Source: Linepithema humile
Taxonomy: Eukaryota; Arthropoda; Insecta; Hymenoptera; Formicidae
Direction: 5' to 3'
Length of the DNA: 64,000 nucleotides
Assembly: GCF_040581485.1 (NCBI RefSeq)
Contig: NC_090133.1
Coordinates: 26,562,139 to 26,626,138 of the forward strand
The notes under the pieces are model-generated. The model did not search any database. It had not been told where the DNA came from and was given only the letters and a program-made list of their open reading frames with translations. The translations under genes were made by a program, and so were the position numbers. This document shows, in pieces, positions 1 to 12,389 of this stretch. Each line of letters begins with the position of its first letter. Within the stretch, counting starts at the first letter, position 1.

Positions 1-1885
1 TCAATGGCTCGTCGCGTTACGACGACGGCCAGACGAGCAACGGCCCGATTAAAGTTACACGAGTTGATTGATCCCACACATTTCTGATTCGGAATTCCGT
101 ATCACACAAATACGTATTCCTCCATATCAATCCACATTAATTGTCAGCAAATGTTTACTCTTAGACTAATCAAATAAAAAATGTATCTTGTAGGTATATT
201 TATCTCGTGACAAAGCCATCGACATTTTCACACGAAATTGCGCAACTTTCTACTTCTAATTTTTTTCTAAATTTTTAATTTTTTTGCGCTTTTCTTAAAA
301 ATTACGTGTTAATCGTAAAATGTCGTGTTTTACCGCCACACATGCGAACGTCCGTCCATTCGCTTTGGTCACTTCGAGTTTTCTACACCCGCGTGAATAT
401 GAATGACGCGGATAACATCGCGCCCTAAAACACGCGGTTCGGAAGCGATCAACCGTTCCGCCCGAGAATGACGCGCCGAAGTAGCCCTAAATCTTCGGTG
501 GCGCGCCAACGTCGGAGTAAATTCGGCCGAAGAAGGGACGGAATTGATCGCGCAGTGCGCCCTGGAATGATGCCGCATGATTAAACCGACGTGTCGGAAA
601 TCTTCCGCGCGATCAAGCCCTCTTCTAAGCTATTTCTTGCTGATCGCCCAGCCAGCCAGCCAGCCAAGCCAACCCTGCGCCACCCCCTTCAACCCATCCC
701 GCGTCTTTCCTCCTCGTCGCCGTCGTCACGGGTGCCTTCCTCCGGGCTCCTTTATCCTATAGTATCTATCTTCATTTTCTTAATCGCTCCCAACCACCTC
801 CGCTGCACCCCCGTGACCCACCTCACCCTCTTTGGTGGCCAAGATGGCGCCCGTTGACGAAGACGTATTACCCGGGACGTTACACAGCGACGCCAGCTGA
901 AAGGGATCGACTGCGGGTTTCTAAGAGATTGTGTACTCTTACGGAAACACCCTGAATTCTCATTCTTTCGAACGCTCCTCCAGAATGATTATCCCAGGAT
1001 AGTCTCGGCGCGTCAAGAATCGCGGCATTACAGCCGAAGAGGGCTTACTATGTCGGCATTACAAGCCTGATCGCCGCTCGCAATAGGGCGTCGTCGGTTA
1101 TGCGAATTGTGCTGCATCGATACGCGATATTTCGCGCGAAGGGGGTACTTTGTACGAGTTCTATATAAATGTAAATAGGGGACCACTGTATTACCTGCGT
1201 TTATCATAATGGAAATTGCATTTCTACATCGACGTCACTGTTGCATATTTATCGAAGCAAATGTTAAATTAATCTGAATTTCTATATCGAGTTAATTAAA
1301 TTGAATCAAATAGTAATTCTATGTTGCTTGCACATTAATTGATTATACGGCACGACGGCTGCCGTAAGGGACGCTCTTGCAAAAATTCCCGCGACCCGCG
1401 AAATAAATGAAATCCTCGTTGAAAATAAATAAAGTCATGAATGGGCCGCGCTTTTACCTTTTTAATGAGCGTCATCAGCCGACGAGTAAATCACTTGTGG
1501 TAACGCGGGGGATAAAAACTAATTGCGCGCGTTTACATTGCTCGGCGCGTCAATCCTCTCTCATTACGTGTGTGAAGCGATTTAAAAATAATTACCCGCC
1601 ACTGTCGGAAGAGTGGTTTTTCGCGGCTGCAATCGGCTGTTTTTCGCGGCGCGTAACAGCCACGTTCGCGAACGCGCGTGGCGTTAACTGATAGTTATAA
1701 TTCGATCGCCGTAATTAATCTCGAGCGGGACGGAGCGTAGTGGCGCACACGTATACGGATCCACGTGTTCACGCCGCGGCACGACGCGCGGCTCGAGGTA
1801 ATCCGTAGACGAGCAAACGCACGCACATACGCATCCTACTCGCACTCACACATCCGCGCGACACGCGACATACACACACGCATAC
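1..1885. other. Non-coding spacer, left edge
   Basis: No convincing gene is seen. The first 560 bases are AT-rich with homopolymer T and A runs. A GC-richer patch follows and holds an AAGATGGCGCC motif at 841, which resembles a YY1/Pho site. A TATA-like CTATATAAATG lies near 1161-1171 on the plus strand. A minus-strand donor-like CAG|GTAATA ends at 1195, but I could not pair it with a good acceptor. Confidence 0.5.
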
Positions 1886-2083
1886 ATGCCGCGCCGGAAG
1901 AGAGTGTGCAGTGAGCGAGCCGAATGTGGGACAAACTCATATCCCATTCATCCGTGCCGCGCTGAGTGCGTTTGCTCTAGCGCGCGAAAGTCAAGGCGAC
2001 CCGCGGCATCAATTTTTATTCTTTTCGGGCAACTTCTTCTTTGCGCTGCGTCCTCCTTTGCAATTCAAATACCTATGAAATAA
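1886..2083 (+). CDS. Small cysteine-containing ORF of 65 codons (unverified)
   Basis: The frame starts with a true ATG and ends at TAA, and the stop overlaps an AATAAA-type hexamer (ATGAAATAAAAATAA). The N-terminal third is basic (MPRRKR). It is followed by six cysteines in about 25 residues, including a CRAECVC cluster, and then by a hydrophobic C-terminal stretch (about residues 42-60). No known knottin, TIL or defensin spacing fits. The hydrophobic part is at the wrong end for a secreted toxin or defence peptide. There is no clear promoter or splice support, and ORFs of this size are expected by chance. It is listed only because of the cysteine cluster and the adjacent polyadenylation-like hexamer. 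Confidence 0.12.
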   Translation: MPRRKRVCSERAECGTNSYPIHPCRAECVCSSARKSRRPAASIFILFGQLLLCAASSFAIQIPMK

Positions 2084-2553
2084 AAATAACGCTCTCCAGA
2101 TACTCGCCGGCATCTCTTACTTCGAGTGCTCTCTATCTCACGCTCTTCAAAATACACGATTTCTTATTAATGACATGAATTTATTCGGAGCATCTAGCGG
2201 TCGAAATGACCCAAAAAAAAAACGACGTTAATTTAATTCTTCTTTTTCCTTCAACTTTTATTACTAATTAAAATTAATGTATTTATTATTTTTGTACGTC
2301 ACTAAAATACTTTTGTTAAACTTTTAATCGTTGAGCGAAGAAAAAATGTATGGAATGTGTCATGTGAAGAACGTTGCAAGAGATTATTCGCATACGTAAA
2401 ATTTCCAAAGGATTAATTTATTATTAGCTGCTTCTGCATGAAGTCATAGTTATTTTCAATATATGTTATAAAGATTAAAACGATAAATTTCTATCGTTCC
2501 AATCATTATGCAGTATTAAGCGTACTGATAGACAAGATTGTCCGTGCTTTCAG

Positions 2554-2726
2554 CGACTGAACTCGAAGAACTCTAACGACGAGCGAGCCGACGAAGAAGC
2601 TGCCGTCGGTGAGGTGGGAGCGAGGAAGGCGAACGAAGTTGCCGGTGAGAAAACGAGTTTCTGCCCGGAAAGTCTGGCTGGCTGCAGCCCCTTCGCGAAG
2701 GTGCGGTGCACTCCTACTACCCCTTG
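2554..2726 (+). CDS. Candidate internal coding exon
   Basis: The stretch begins after a good acceptor (GTGCTTTCAG at 2544-2553) and is open for 57 codons up to a possible donor GTAGGT at 2727. A second, weaker donor GTATCA lies at 2731. If the first donor is not used, the frame stops at TAG at 2727. The predicted segment has an acidic/alanine-rich first half and then a non-repetitive part containing SFCPESLAGC and KVRC. The composition looks protein-like and is not microsatellite derived. An antisense frame is also open here, which weakens the case. I do not recognise the product. Confidence 0.2.
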
Positions 2727-5700
2727 GTAGGTATCAACTTCCTCCCCCGTCCCCGCAGGCCCGCCAGTCCTCGCCGGCGACGTCGGCGTCCATGTAGTAC
2801 GTGTCCGTAGACGCGCGAGAGCACGCTCGTGTCGGAGATGAGAGAAAGCGAGAGAGAAAGAAGGAGAAAGAACGGTGAGATGGTGAGACGAGAAAGGAAG
2901 AGAATGGAGCGGTAACGCGAAAAGGGTGCGAGAGAGACCCCAGCTTTTCCTTAGCTCGCGGGTGGGGGCGGCCATTTTCCCGAGTTCTTAATATTTTCAT
3001 GATGGCGGCCGGTGCGCTGGCGGAGCCGCTTGGAAATGGAGAGTGGGTGGCGGGTGCAGAGATGGGGGACGAAGCGGGGGAGGGGGGGGTGGCTGGATAG
3101 GGATGGGATGGGGTGGCTGGATGGAAGAGGGTGGGCAAGCGGAACGGAGTACCAGAGGCGGGCTGAGGGGGCCGCGCGGGCCGAGAGGGGAGAAATTAGA
3201 AAAGGGGAGATTTAAATATCAACCCCCGAGGGGCGGACCGCGCGCTCGCTACCTCTATCTCGCTTCGTTCTTCCTTTCTCGCACCGACGCCCCGCCGGTT
3301 CGCGCTTTCTCGCTCGTCACCCCCGCGCTGCCACCCTCTTACCACCCTTCACCGTTCTTCGCTTATGCACACACACACACACACACACATACACGCCGAG
3401 AGCCCCCGCACAGAAAGATATGTACACAGACAGACGCTCACGCACACATCTATCGATCCTCGGCCAGAGAAAAGGCGTCTTAGAGCCGTTCGACGTTGGA
3501 GGACGCCGGTAAGGCAGTGCTACGTGCTAATTGGACGGCCCCTGCCGACGCTTTTGTTCTTCGCGGACCGGCGAACTTTCTTCATATAAACGATAGCGCG
3601 CCGTGTGTGCGTGCGCGGTATCGTGTGCGCGCGATGCCGCGCTGTCGTCGGGCAAGAATTAATGCGGATAAATCGAACGCCGTCCCGATATTTCGGCGGT
3701 ACCGTATTTGCCGGATCGTTGACCGCCGGTTAACGTTGACCGGTGCTTAAACGCGAACGCCAAGCCGGCAAAGATCGTTCCGCTTTCAGCGTACGCATAA
3801 TGAAGGCGAGGACCATTGCAACTGCAACGTGCACGGTTTAAATTCGCCGGCAGATTGTGGAACGCTCCAAGTCCCCGCGCGGAGATACACTCATTAAAAT
3901 GTAAGATGTTTTTAATTTAATAAACATGGAGTTTTCTAATTAAAATCGCATCTACGCGCAGCCCTGTTTTGCAACGGATGTAATTAAAAGTTAAATGCAG
4001 GATGGTTTGTTGGATCGAGTTAAAAAAGAAGAGTTACGATGTTAATACTAATTAGGAAATACGTCTAATTCTTTCCCAATTTTTACATTAAAAACACGCC
4101 CAAGACAACATTCGTTAACCACCGTCATTGTTCAAAAGGTATAAAGGCTGCATATTTTAAAACAAATCTTTGTACGAAGTAATTAATATCGTTCTCCGAG
4201 AAAAAGTTCAGACTACTAATACTCTTGCGAGTGATAAAAATCGTGAAATGAGACAACGTGATCTCGCAAGATCGAAACTTATGGAAATCTTGGCGAGAGG
4301 AAAATTTTCAAGAGTAAGATTCTCGAAGGAAGAGGCTGCTGGGAATTACAGAGTGCTTTGAGCGGAGAGTACGGGGCGCGAGAAAGAGATGAGAGGGGGA
4401 CGGAGGGAAGGAGGGGACCGGAGGACAGCGGGATGGAACGGGAGGAAGACGGCGAACTCGAATTCGTCCTTTGAGAGGCCGACAGCAGGCGCCAGCCGGA
4501 GGAAACGGAGTAAAATGTTCTGGAAACAACGAAGTCTTTCGCTGCCCCACCCTCCCCTCTTCCCTCCCCGAGTCACCCGTCCCGCGCGCCCTCCGTTATT
4601 CCGCTTTCGTTGGGTACAACTCCCGCTTTACATCGCCATGAAGCTCGCCCACCCTATATTTTCCGTATCTCGAATAAGTGCACCGCGCGGGGGGGGTCGG
4701 AGAAAAGGGGGTTTGCAAGACGGTGTTCCGCCTCCTTCTTTAATTACGTTCAGCCACCCCTCGGGCGAGCAGCCCTAGAGGAGGCTCGCTCTCCTCTCGC
4801 CTTTCGGCCACCCTCCGCCTTCTTAGTCGAACTCGCGGCTCTCCTTCCCCCCTCCTCCCCCTCCCTCCCACCGCCCTTCCCGCAACCCGCTAACTACTTC
4901 GTTTCATCTATTCATCCGTCGGTCTCTCCTGTTTTTAGGGAAGAAAATTTTAATTGGATCTAGAGACTCGCTCGCCGCGCGTCATCTCGCTTGTCTCTCC
5001 TTCTCGTCATCATTATCCTGTTTCCACCCGTGTCGCGAATCACCCTCAAGCTCCCTACCTGCCTTCTTACGCGCGAAATCAACCCTTCGAACGTCAAATC
5101 AACCCTCGACGCCCGCGATTTAAGATGGCACCGATAATCCAATTATTGTCGTCGTCTCCCGCTTGACAGCAGTTGGACGCGTATTAAATCGATCCGATTG
5201 ATTGACTACGCTCCTTCGCCGTCGTCTTTGCGAGCTGAAGAGCCAGCGCCGAAAGGGTGAACGATCAGTGGCACGCGTAGAGCCATCATCGGCGCGTTTA
5301 CGACGCTTTCGCTGGATTTAACGCCGACCCGGCGCCTGTCAGAAATTTATTTCGTTTACGAGTTTGCAGATATTTTCCGGATATCAAAGGCGCACGAAGT
5401 AAAGTCCTGAATTATTTTCTGGCTAATTACAAAATCAATATTCACGTGGCGCAGCCAGACGTTTGCCGAACTCAAAGTGAAAATCTAAATGATCGAGAGT
5501 CGCGCAAAATATATCGCGAAAGAAGTGTGGTCGAAAATTATAAGGCGAGAGCGCTTAATTAAAGACGTGCGCGCGCGTAAGAGATGGCACGTACTATATC
5601 TTTACCATCCCCCAGTGGTCCACAGGACCCCTATATATGTCGCGGTAAAGCGCTCTGTTTGCTCGAAATAAACGACGGTTGATTACCTGGCATTCGCTGG

Positions 5701-6492
5701 GTCTCAATTGTCTTCTCAATTTCTCTTAAGCGCGAAAAATGTATTGCGAAATTAATACTTTGTATATCGCGAAATTTATCAGACAAAAATGATTAAAACT
5801 GGCTAATTATTGCAGCAGAAATTATATAGATATTAGCGCGCACAGAAATGGATTATACTTGGAAATTATGGATAAGATTTCACAATTCTCTAAAAATATT
5901 ATAAAAAAATCTCCGACGACGATAGCGTGTAGCTGAATAGTGTACATCTGTTTGTAAATGTGGAGCGACATACAACAGAAGATAACGCCGCGGTCAGAAT
6001 AAAGCGAAAAGAGGAGACAGACGAGAGAGAAGAGACAGCAAGACGAACGACGGCGGAGAATTGATCCTCGCACGTGAGCAAGATACACCAGCGGATGCCT
6101 GCGACAAGTGCGAGCGAGAGGCACGATGGTGGCGGAGGGAAGAAACGGGCAACGCGATAGAACCGCTCGATTGAGTCCACTGAAACAGTTTGTGTCTGCG
6201 GTCCACCGAAATTGATCCGGCAACACCGCGGCAACTGTCTCCAACACTCCCGGCCCTGCGTCCTCCTCTCTTTCGATGCCTCTTTCCACCGATTTTCACT
6301 ACCGCCATCGACAACCACCACCACCGACACACGACGTTTCTGCGCTTCCGCTCGGACCGTATGGACACCTGTGGTACCTCGTCGAAGATCCTCGCGATTA
6401 CGAGCCGCCGGATGATCTCCAGGGATCTTGGCCCTCAATGAGATTTCGCGATTATGGGGGAACTAATAACGAACTGTTGGTAGTCGGATAAG

Positions 6493-6496
<4 letters not shown>
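2727..6496. other. GC-rich purine-skewed islands and spacer, no gene recognised
   Basis: From 2800 to 3200 the plus strand is very purine-rich, with two YY1/Pho-like cores (rc at 2971, direct at 3001). A (CA)n tract follows at 3368. A possible plus donor GCCG|GTAAGG lies at 3509. From 4360 to 4530 the DNA is GA-rich, and it becomes CT-rich from 4540 to 4960. The interval 3770-4320 is AT-rich with no feature. A minus-strand donor CAG|GTAATC ends at 5687 below a short open frame, but no convincing acceptor was found for it. Several overlapping open frames at 5.8-6.5 kb occur on both strands and I treat them as chance. Confidence 0.45.
3368..3389. repeat. (CA)n microsatellite
   Basis: About 11 uninterrupted CA units precede imperfect ACAC/ATAC copies. 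Confidence 0.95.

Positions 6497-6563
<67 letters not shown>
6497..6563. repeat. (AG)n microsatellite
   Basis: About 33 uninterrupted AG dinucleotides. It creates artificial Leu-Ser open frames on the minus strand. Confidence 0.97.
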
Positions 6564-6568
<5 letters not shown>

Positions 6569-6987
6569 AGAGCTTGTAGTGATCTCCGCAAATCGGATTT
6601 CATGCAAAAAATATTCCCTTTATTGCTAAAATTCTTTTTTTCTCTTATTTGTAATTTTGATGACAATTATTACATTTTAATAAATGAGATAATTTTAACA
6701 CCTAGTAATTAAGGCGCTTGACATAGCCGAATTAGACATATGAATTAGCCAGAGCGCGTGGTAAGACTAACGCAACAATCGCGTGTCTAATTCGTTTCCG
6801 GAAATGACGAGAAGATGCACGAAATATGGTTAATCCTTTAAAACGTCAGTAACGATGATACATAACTATCTTTGTAATTCCACTTTTCCCAATCTGCACA
6901 GCGGTCTTCCTCGACCGCTGTACCGTTAAATCCGTAGCTACTAATAATGATAGACGATTTTAGTTTACTTTGTATTTATTTACTTAC

Positions 6988-7189
6988 ATTGCGCATAGAA
7001 AATATTGAAACATAAAGGCGCTTGTTAATTGAGAATGACTGCTGCGATGCATCAAAATTAGCGATGTGCGAAAGAATGAATATCCAGCGGTGCCGTCGGC
7101 GATATATATTCTCGAAGATGAGTTTGTTCCATCGCGACAGTTAGTTACCGTACCGCCTCGTCCCGGCGAGCACAATCTATAGAAAACTG
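6988..7189 (-). CDS. Candidate internal coding exon, minus strand
   Basis: Read on the minus strand, the acceptor GATATTTCAG (intron ending at 7190) is preceded by more than 100 nt of pyrimidine-rich sequence (7200-7320). The exon stays open for 202 nt and ends exactly at a near-perfect donor, AAT|GTAAGTAAA (intron from 6987), where the frame would otherwise stop. Acceptor, tract, open frame and donor all agreeing makes this one of the better candidates. The peptide is non-repetitive and includes the motifs TVTNCRDGTNSSS and AFMFQYFLC. I do not recognise a family. A second AG three bases in (exon start 7186) is possible. It could also be an exon of a non-coding RNA. Confidence 0.3.
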
Positions 7190-8867
7190 CTGAAATATCC
7201 CACGGGAAGGAGAGGGCAGGGACGCGGAAGGGCAGAGGAAGGGCGCCGGATAGGCGACACGACGGTGGTGAGGGCAGGGCGGGCGGTAAGAATAAGAAGA
7301 GGTGGAAAGACACCGTTGGAAGCGGCTCTCGTTTCCAAAAGGTCGGGCTCTCGCACGTCAGTGGGCGAGGGAAGCGGGCAAGAAAGAGTCAGAAACGGGA
7401 GAGAAAGAGGGAGCTCGGCGAGGCAAGACGGATGGAGGTCGTAGGACCTACCCCGGGTAGATGGGGTCGAGACGAAAGGAGAAGCCGGAGGAGGAAGAGG
7501 AGGCCGCGGTGGAGGGTAGGAGAGAAATAAAGATGGCCGCTCCCGCCTCCGGGGTCGACCCACCCACCTCTTCCTCCTCACGGTAATAAAAGGAAAAAGG
7601 GGAGAAAACTGAGGAGCAGCGCTGAAGGTGGTAGGTCGGCCTGTAGGGGTGCCACGAACGAGGCGACGAACGCCAGCGACGGGGGAGGGGTGGGTGGGAA
7701 GGGGGGCCGGTAGGGTGTGGGGTGGTCGGGGATGGGTATCCGCGGGGGAAACAGTTCTTATTGATTCAGAGGAGCCACCCTCACGGAGGAGCAAGCCTGG
7801 TGGACCCGCTCCTGGACCTCTCTCCTTCTCGCTCTGTCCTTCTTCCGCCCTTTCTCTCCCCCGGTCTCACGGCCGTCTCTTTCTCTTTCTCGCCGCGCGC
7901 GCGAACCTGGCTTCTGCGAACAAGTGCTCCTCCGCTTGCCACCCTCTCAATGATTATCCGCCGTATAACTCTTCTTTTACCTCCTCTCTGTCGCTACGCG
8001 GAAGACGCTTCCGCGGACTTGGCGATATCCCCGATCGATTCGATCTTTGTTTCGATCGCGCGATCCAGCTCGATCGTCTGGCGTGTATGTGTATAATTAC
8101 TCTGCGATAATTGACCTTCTCAATATTTCGAGTTACATGCGACGTATCCGCACGAATATTAACACGATTCCCGCTTATGAACTTGTCCGGTTTATTCTTC
8201 CCGAGAGAAAAGTATATCTCGCTTTTGCGAGATATCACTTTTTGCTTGTATATCCGTGTCACCCTTTCCAGCGTGTTCGCGTTAACTGCACAGGGATGCG
8301 AACGGTCAGCGGTGCCCAAGGGTCAAATTGACTCTGACTTCCCGGCTCTTGTTTCGCGTAAGAGACCCGCGTTTTACGCCGGAGGGAAAAGCGATTTCAA
8401 CGAGTTTTTCCAGAGTGCTTGTTTACACTCTCTCAGCACGGATTCCGCATCCGTAAATATATCTGCGCGCACGTTGCACGGCGAGCACGATAATTGTAAT
8501 CGATCGTACTATATTAAATGGCAATATTTGTATCTATTTGATTACGCTTACAAAGTGCACTAAAAACGTCGCGCTTATTTTTCTCGTTAGAACGAAAACG
8601 CGATCAACAATCTTCTATTTCGTATAAATTCCCCCTTCAATCAATACATCTCTCACTTCTATTCATAGTTATTCAAAATATATTTCTCTCTTATTAGATA
8701 TGTATTATTGAATTAATATTCGACTGTTATCCATTTTTAATACAACTCAAGCTTTTACCGGTGAGACTTCGACGAAAGATATTTATACATCCACAAAGGA
8801 GCTACTACGGATTATTTTATAATATCACAATTTCAATTTGCAATTTGCTTCTCGTAAAACTTTGCAG
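7190..8867. other. Purine/pyrimidine island and spacer
   Basis: The interval 7200-7560 is GA-rich on the plus strand and 7790-7900 is CT-rich. A YY1/Pho-like AAAGATGGCCGC occurs at 7530. The frames open here (up to about 205 codons on the minus strand) are low-complexity Pro/Ser/Arg and overlap on both strands. The part from 8570 to 8760 is AT-rich and empty. Confidence 0.45.
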
Positions 8868-8942
8868 CAAGCGCGTTTCTCGGCGCGGCGCAAGGTGCCT
8901 TAAATTTCTCCGCACCGACGCGATCGCGAACGTCTCTCGAAG
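8868..8942 (+). CDS. Candidate 75-nt internal coding exon
   Basis: A plus-strand acceptor (AAAACTTTGCAG, ending at 8867) and a strong donor (AAG|GTAAGC at 8943) bracket 75 nt, a multiple of three. Two of the three frames are open. One reads KRVSRRGARCLKFLRTDAIA and the other SAFLGAAQGALNFSAPTR. The length and splice-site quality are typical of insect internal exons. The double open frame and the lack of a recognisable domain keep confidence low. Confidence 0.25.
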
Positions 8943-9155
8943 GTAAGCAGCATCCCTGGTCACCGTCGACGTCGAGCGCTGTACCCGCCCCGGTGTGGGC
9001 GTTACGCGAAAGGAGAAATGCAACGTCGTAATTTTGTAGGACTTTTCCGAGCTACACTGGTAGTCGGGTGTCTCTCTCCCTTTTCCTCATCGCTCTCGGT
9101 AAAGCACCGCTTCTCTCTCTCTTCCTCTTCCTCGCTCCCTCTTCTTCTCCGCTCC

Positions 9156-9172
9156 TTCTCTCTTTCTTTCTC

Positions 9173-9210
<38 letters not shown>

Positions 9211-9249
9211 GCACTCTTTCGCTCTCTCTCTCTCTTTCTCTCTCTCTCT
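9156..9249. repeat. Imperfect (CT)n microsatellite
   Basis: About 90 bases of CT units interrupted by TTTC, CCCT and GCAC. It explains the Ser/Leu-rich and Arg/Glu-rich frames on the two strands. Confidence 0.95.
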
Positions 9250-10222
9250 GTTCGTCGATCTCGCTCGTTCGCTCGGCTCTCTGGGCAAATTGACTTTTCC
9301 TAATAAACCAACTCGCGAGGCAACTTCGGCGAAAATCATTTAAAACTTTGCCAGACTCGAATTCGCCTCTCGTTTTAATGCGGAGGCCCGCAGAAACCTC
9401 GCTGTGCGTGCATCCTCAGGTCTCTTTTCGTCTCAATTCATGCGAGCTCTCGCCTCCGTATCGCCGTCCACCCCGCTGTCGTTGTCATTGTCGTTTTTTT
9501 TTAATCCCATTTGTTGTATCCTTTTTTTTCCGTTTGGCATTGTCGGTACTTTTATTTTTAGCGAGTCGCGTATTTAATTAGAAAACTTTCTTGGCGACCG
9601 GAAAACGTGCCGGAAAAATTTGAAAATAGGCAAACTAAGGAGATTACATTGCGGTTTAACGACGATAGCTGGAATTGAAACAGCCTCTATACAATCGTAA
9701 TCATACATCCACACGGCGCACACGGCGTATTTTATGCGCAACTTATAGCAAGTGTGTTAAAACGTTATAATTCTTAAGAGATTCTATTAAAATGCAAGAT
9801 CCATCCTTCGGTTTGGGACGAAAGAGGCTTAACGAGCCACGGAATCGATGAGGCGATATCCGAAGAATATCCTACTCACCCTGGCCGACCCTTTTTGCAT
9901 TAAAATTGCATACAAGCCTCACTTTAACAATATTTCATTCCTGTGAATTATTCAGCGTGCACTTCGCGATGGCTGCTAACCCGCTATAGAACGATCCGAG
10001 TCGCGGGATGAGAGAAAGAGAAAACAAGAAGTAGCGAAGGAGATGGAAAGATCATTCTTCGCTTTCTCCGGACGAACGGTTATCGAATTAAGCCAAGGAT
10101 CGCCGATAATAATTCGATTTCTCACTGTGAGCGCGAGAACGTCACCTCGTAAGAATGGTCGGTCTCTCCCGGACGCAAAAATACTGATAAATTATTATCA
10201 TCCGAATTTCTACGACAGGATG

Positions 10223-10231
<9 letters not shown>

Positions 10232-10255
<24 letters not shown>
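10232..10255. repeat. (AC)n microsatellite
   Basis: About 12 AC units followed by degenerate ACAT copies. Confidence 0.93.
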
Positions 10256-12209
10256 TTACATACATACACAAGAACTCGACTAAATATTCTTTAAGTCTTG
10301 CGCGAGAAATAGAACCTTTACATAATTGATTCCGGAAATTTTCACAATATTATTCGTTAATTTGACGTCACGTTAGCTAATTCATATTTCCCGTTTTATA
10401 TAAGAATCCATTTTTATTCTTTATACCATCATCTAATGTAAAGATTAACTCGAGCATTTAATTCCGTAAATAAATTTATGTGTGCAAATATTTGTGTGAA
10501 CTTTACTTTGGAAGCCCCTCAAGAGACATGATTATGAGAATAATTTTAAGAATAATGAGTGTAATTTAGAAATATTCTGTCGTTTGTAAAGTGCGCGATT
10601 CTAACGTTTTACCATTTAATAATCCTCGCCATTTTTCTTTCTCGAACGCACGGCAGTAATTTTCTCGTGTTACGTCCGGATAATATTTTTGCGCCGTATA
10701 CGTTATGCAAACACTTCGACCATACTGCTACTTTTTCGACGTGTATATGCGAGAAGCTCCGGTGGTTTCTCGTCTCTCTCAGCTTGTTATTCCTGGTTTA
10801 TGGGTTCTCACGTCGTATGGCGTGAGATGGTAGTTGTGGTGAGTTCGCACAGGATTCCGTTACTATTTATTTCATGGCGTACATCCTGGTCGCTTCGAGA
10901 ATGAGACGACTACAGCTACCGGAGTGACGCCGGTTACAAAATTCATAATGCGCCAAGTAGAGCGATCATAATTTTTTTTTAAATATATGTTTCTCAATTT
11001 TATTTCGCTCCTATCTCCGCCGCGATATAAATTATAAAACAAATGCCCGACAACTAACTGAGCCACCTAAATTATGGATGTGACGTAAAATAAATCCGCG
11101 AGCACTTATTAATTTTCATTTTATTAATGATAGCTAGTGCCTTTTCGTCAAGTTGATTGGAGTTTTCGATCAATTATGCGAAACAAGTTACGAACAATTC
11201 AAGTGATTTGTAGAATTACTAGATCTGCTAATTTAACCGGATTAATAGTTTCTAAATAATTATTACCATACACATAGTTTTCGGTATTAAAATTAGCGGA
11301 GAGAGATATGTTAGAGAATACTAAAGCCCCTCGGACTGTCATCCATTGGATAAAACCGTCTCGGGATAATTACGACTCGTTCGTTCCTTTCGTTCCGTAT
11401 CCTCTTTTTCGCGGCGATGATACACACGCGGGGCCGCGCTGCGCGGTCTCGAAAAATTAATTATATCTCGAAAGTTAAAATCGAGTTTGGGTGGAGGGGG
11501 TGCGTTTGTTTTTGCTCGGCGTCGTTCCCTCCCCTGCCCCTCACTCGCGGAACGGCAGAAATTTTAAACGAAAGTTTACTAATGAAGGCGACTTCCCGCG
11601 CGCTCCTCCCCGCAGCTCCCCCGGCGTGAGGAGGAAGAGGAGGTGGAAGCTGCGAAGAGGAAAATCGCACGGCGCTTTTCCGCAGCCGTTTTCCGCGCTT
11701 CATCATCAACGCACGGCCCGAGACTTTCTCGGAGTTTCGTCTCCTTTTTTTTCCTCCTCAACTTGCACGCGCGAGCGGTTACGGCGAACTACGGTCGCGA
11801 AAAATGAGAGAGAGATACCGCGGTCCCGGCAAAAATTCATCTTTCCATGTGCCGCGATCATAATTGCTTTAGAAGCAGTTTGGCGAAATGTTTTGGCTCT
11901 CTCGCGTGCAGATTTTAAAACTCTCTGCGGCTTTTAAAAGCAGTACAGCGTCATTCTGTCCACTGTGTATTCTTTTATCGGTTTTATTTTTATACACCAG
12001 TTAATATTCATATTATTTAATAACTAAAATTTTTAATTAATTAATCATAAAATATTCATCCGAAAACAAACTTCTCGGGAAAATCTGTCTAAAATATATT
12101 ACATTTTTCTGTGAAAGCTTTATTATTTATATCGATGACATAATCTTTTTTGAAGGAGAGTTCGGCATTAAATTATCAAATATCTCTATGTTTCCTTCAA
12201 TTTGTGCAG

Positions 12210-12389
12210 AAATGTGGCGATACAATTGTAACTCTAAGGCGGCTGATTAAAAATCGAGACACGGAGAAAGAATACATCGTCTGTTCTTCGTGTCGACGAT
12301 CAAAGACCTCGCCGGAAACTCTTTCTCCTTTCCGTAGCGGGGTGTCCCGTTTTTCGGAGATCGATAAGGGAGTTCTTCGGAGCGTATAG
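12210..12389 (+). CDS. Candidate terminal coding exon, 59 codons
   Basis: A strong plus-strand acceptor, CCTTCAATTTGTGCAG ending at 12209, is followed by a frame open in phase 0 up to TAG at 12387-12389. The peptide starts KCGDTIVTLRRLIKNRD, contains a CSSCRRSKTSPETLSPF segment with one CxxC, and ends FSEIDKGVLRSV. It is non-repetitive and mixed in charge, as real proteins are. Only one CxxC and one further cysteine are present, so no zinc finger can be called. No AATAAA is seen within 200 bases downstream. I do not recognise a family. Confidence 0.25.
   Translation, partial: KCGDTIVTLRRLIKNRDTEKEYIVCSSCRRSKTSPETLSPFRSGVSRFSEIDKGVLRSV

Larger units (their letters stand above)
8943..12209. 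other. Microsatellite-bearing spacer
   Basis: It holds the long CT tract at 9.16-9.25 kb, a (CA)n tract at 10.23 kb, and mostly AT-rich stop-filled DNA from 9.6 to 11.4 kb. On the minus strand a seven-codon ATG frame (9900-9880, MQKGSAR) runs straight into a strong donor AGG|GTGAGTAGG. This could be a first coding exon but is too short to call. From 11.4 to 11.8 kb there are GC-rich frames open on both strands. No gene is recognised. Confidence 0.45.

Noticed and set aside
5664..5687. Minus-strand frame ending at CAG|GTAATC donor
   Set aside because: No acceptable acceptor or in-frame start could be found upstream on that strand.
9018..9293. ATG frame of 91 codons, Ser/Leu-rich, hydrophobic-looking
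   Set aside because: It is almost entirely a translation of the (CT)n microsatellite.
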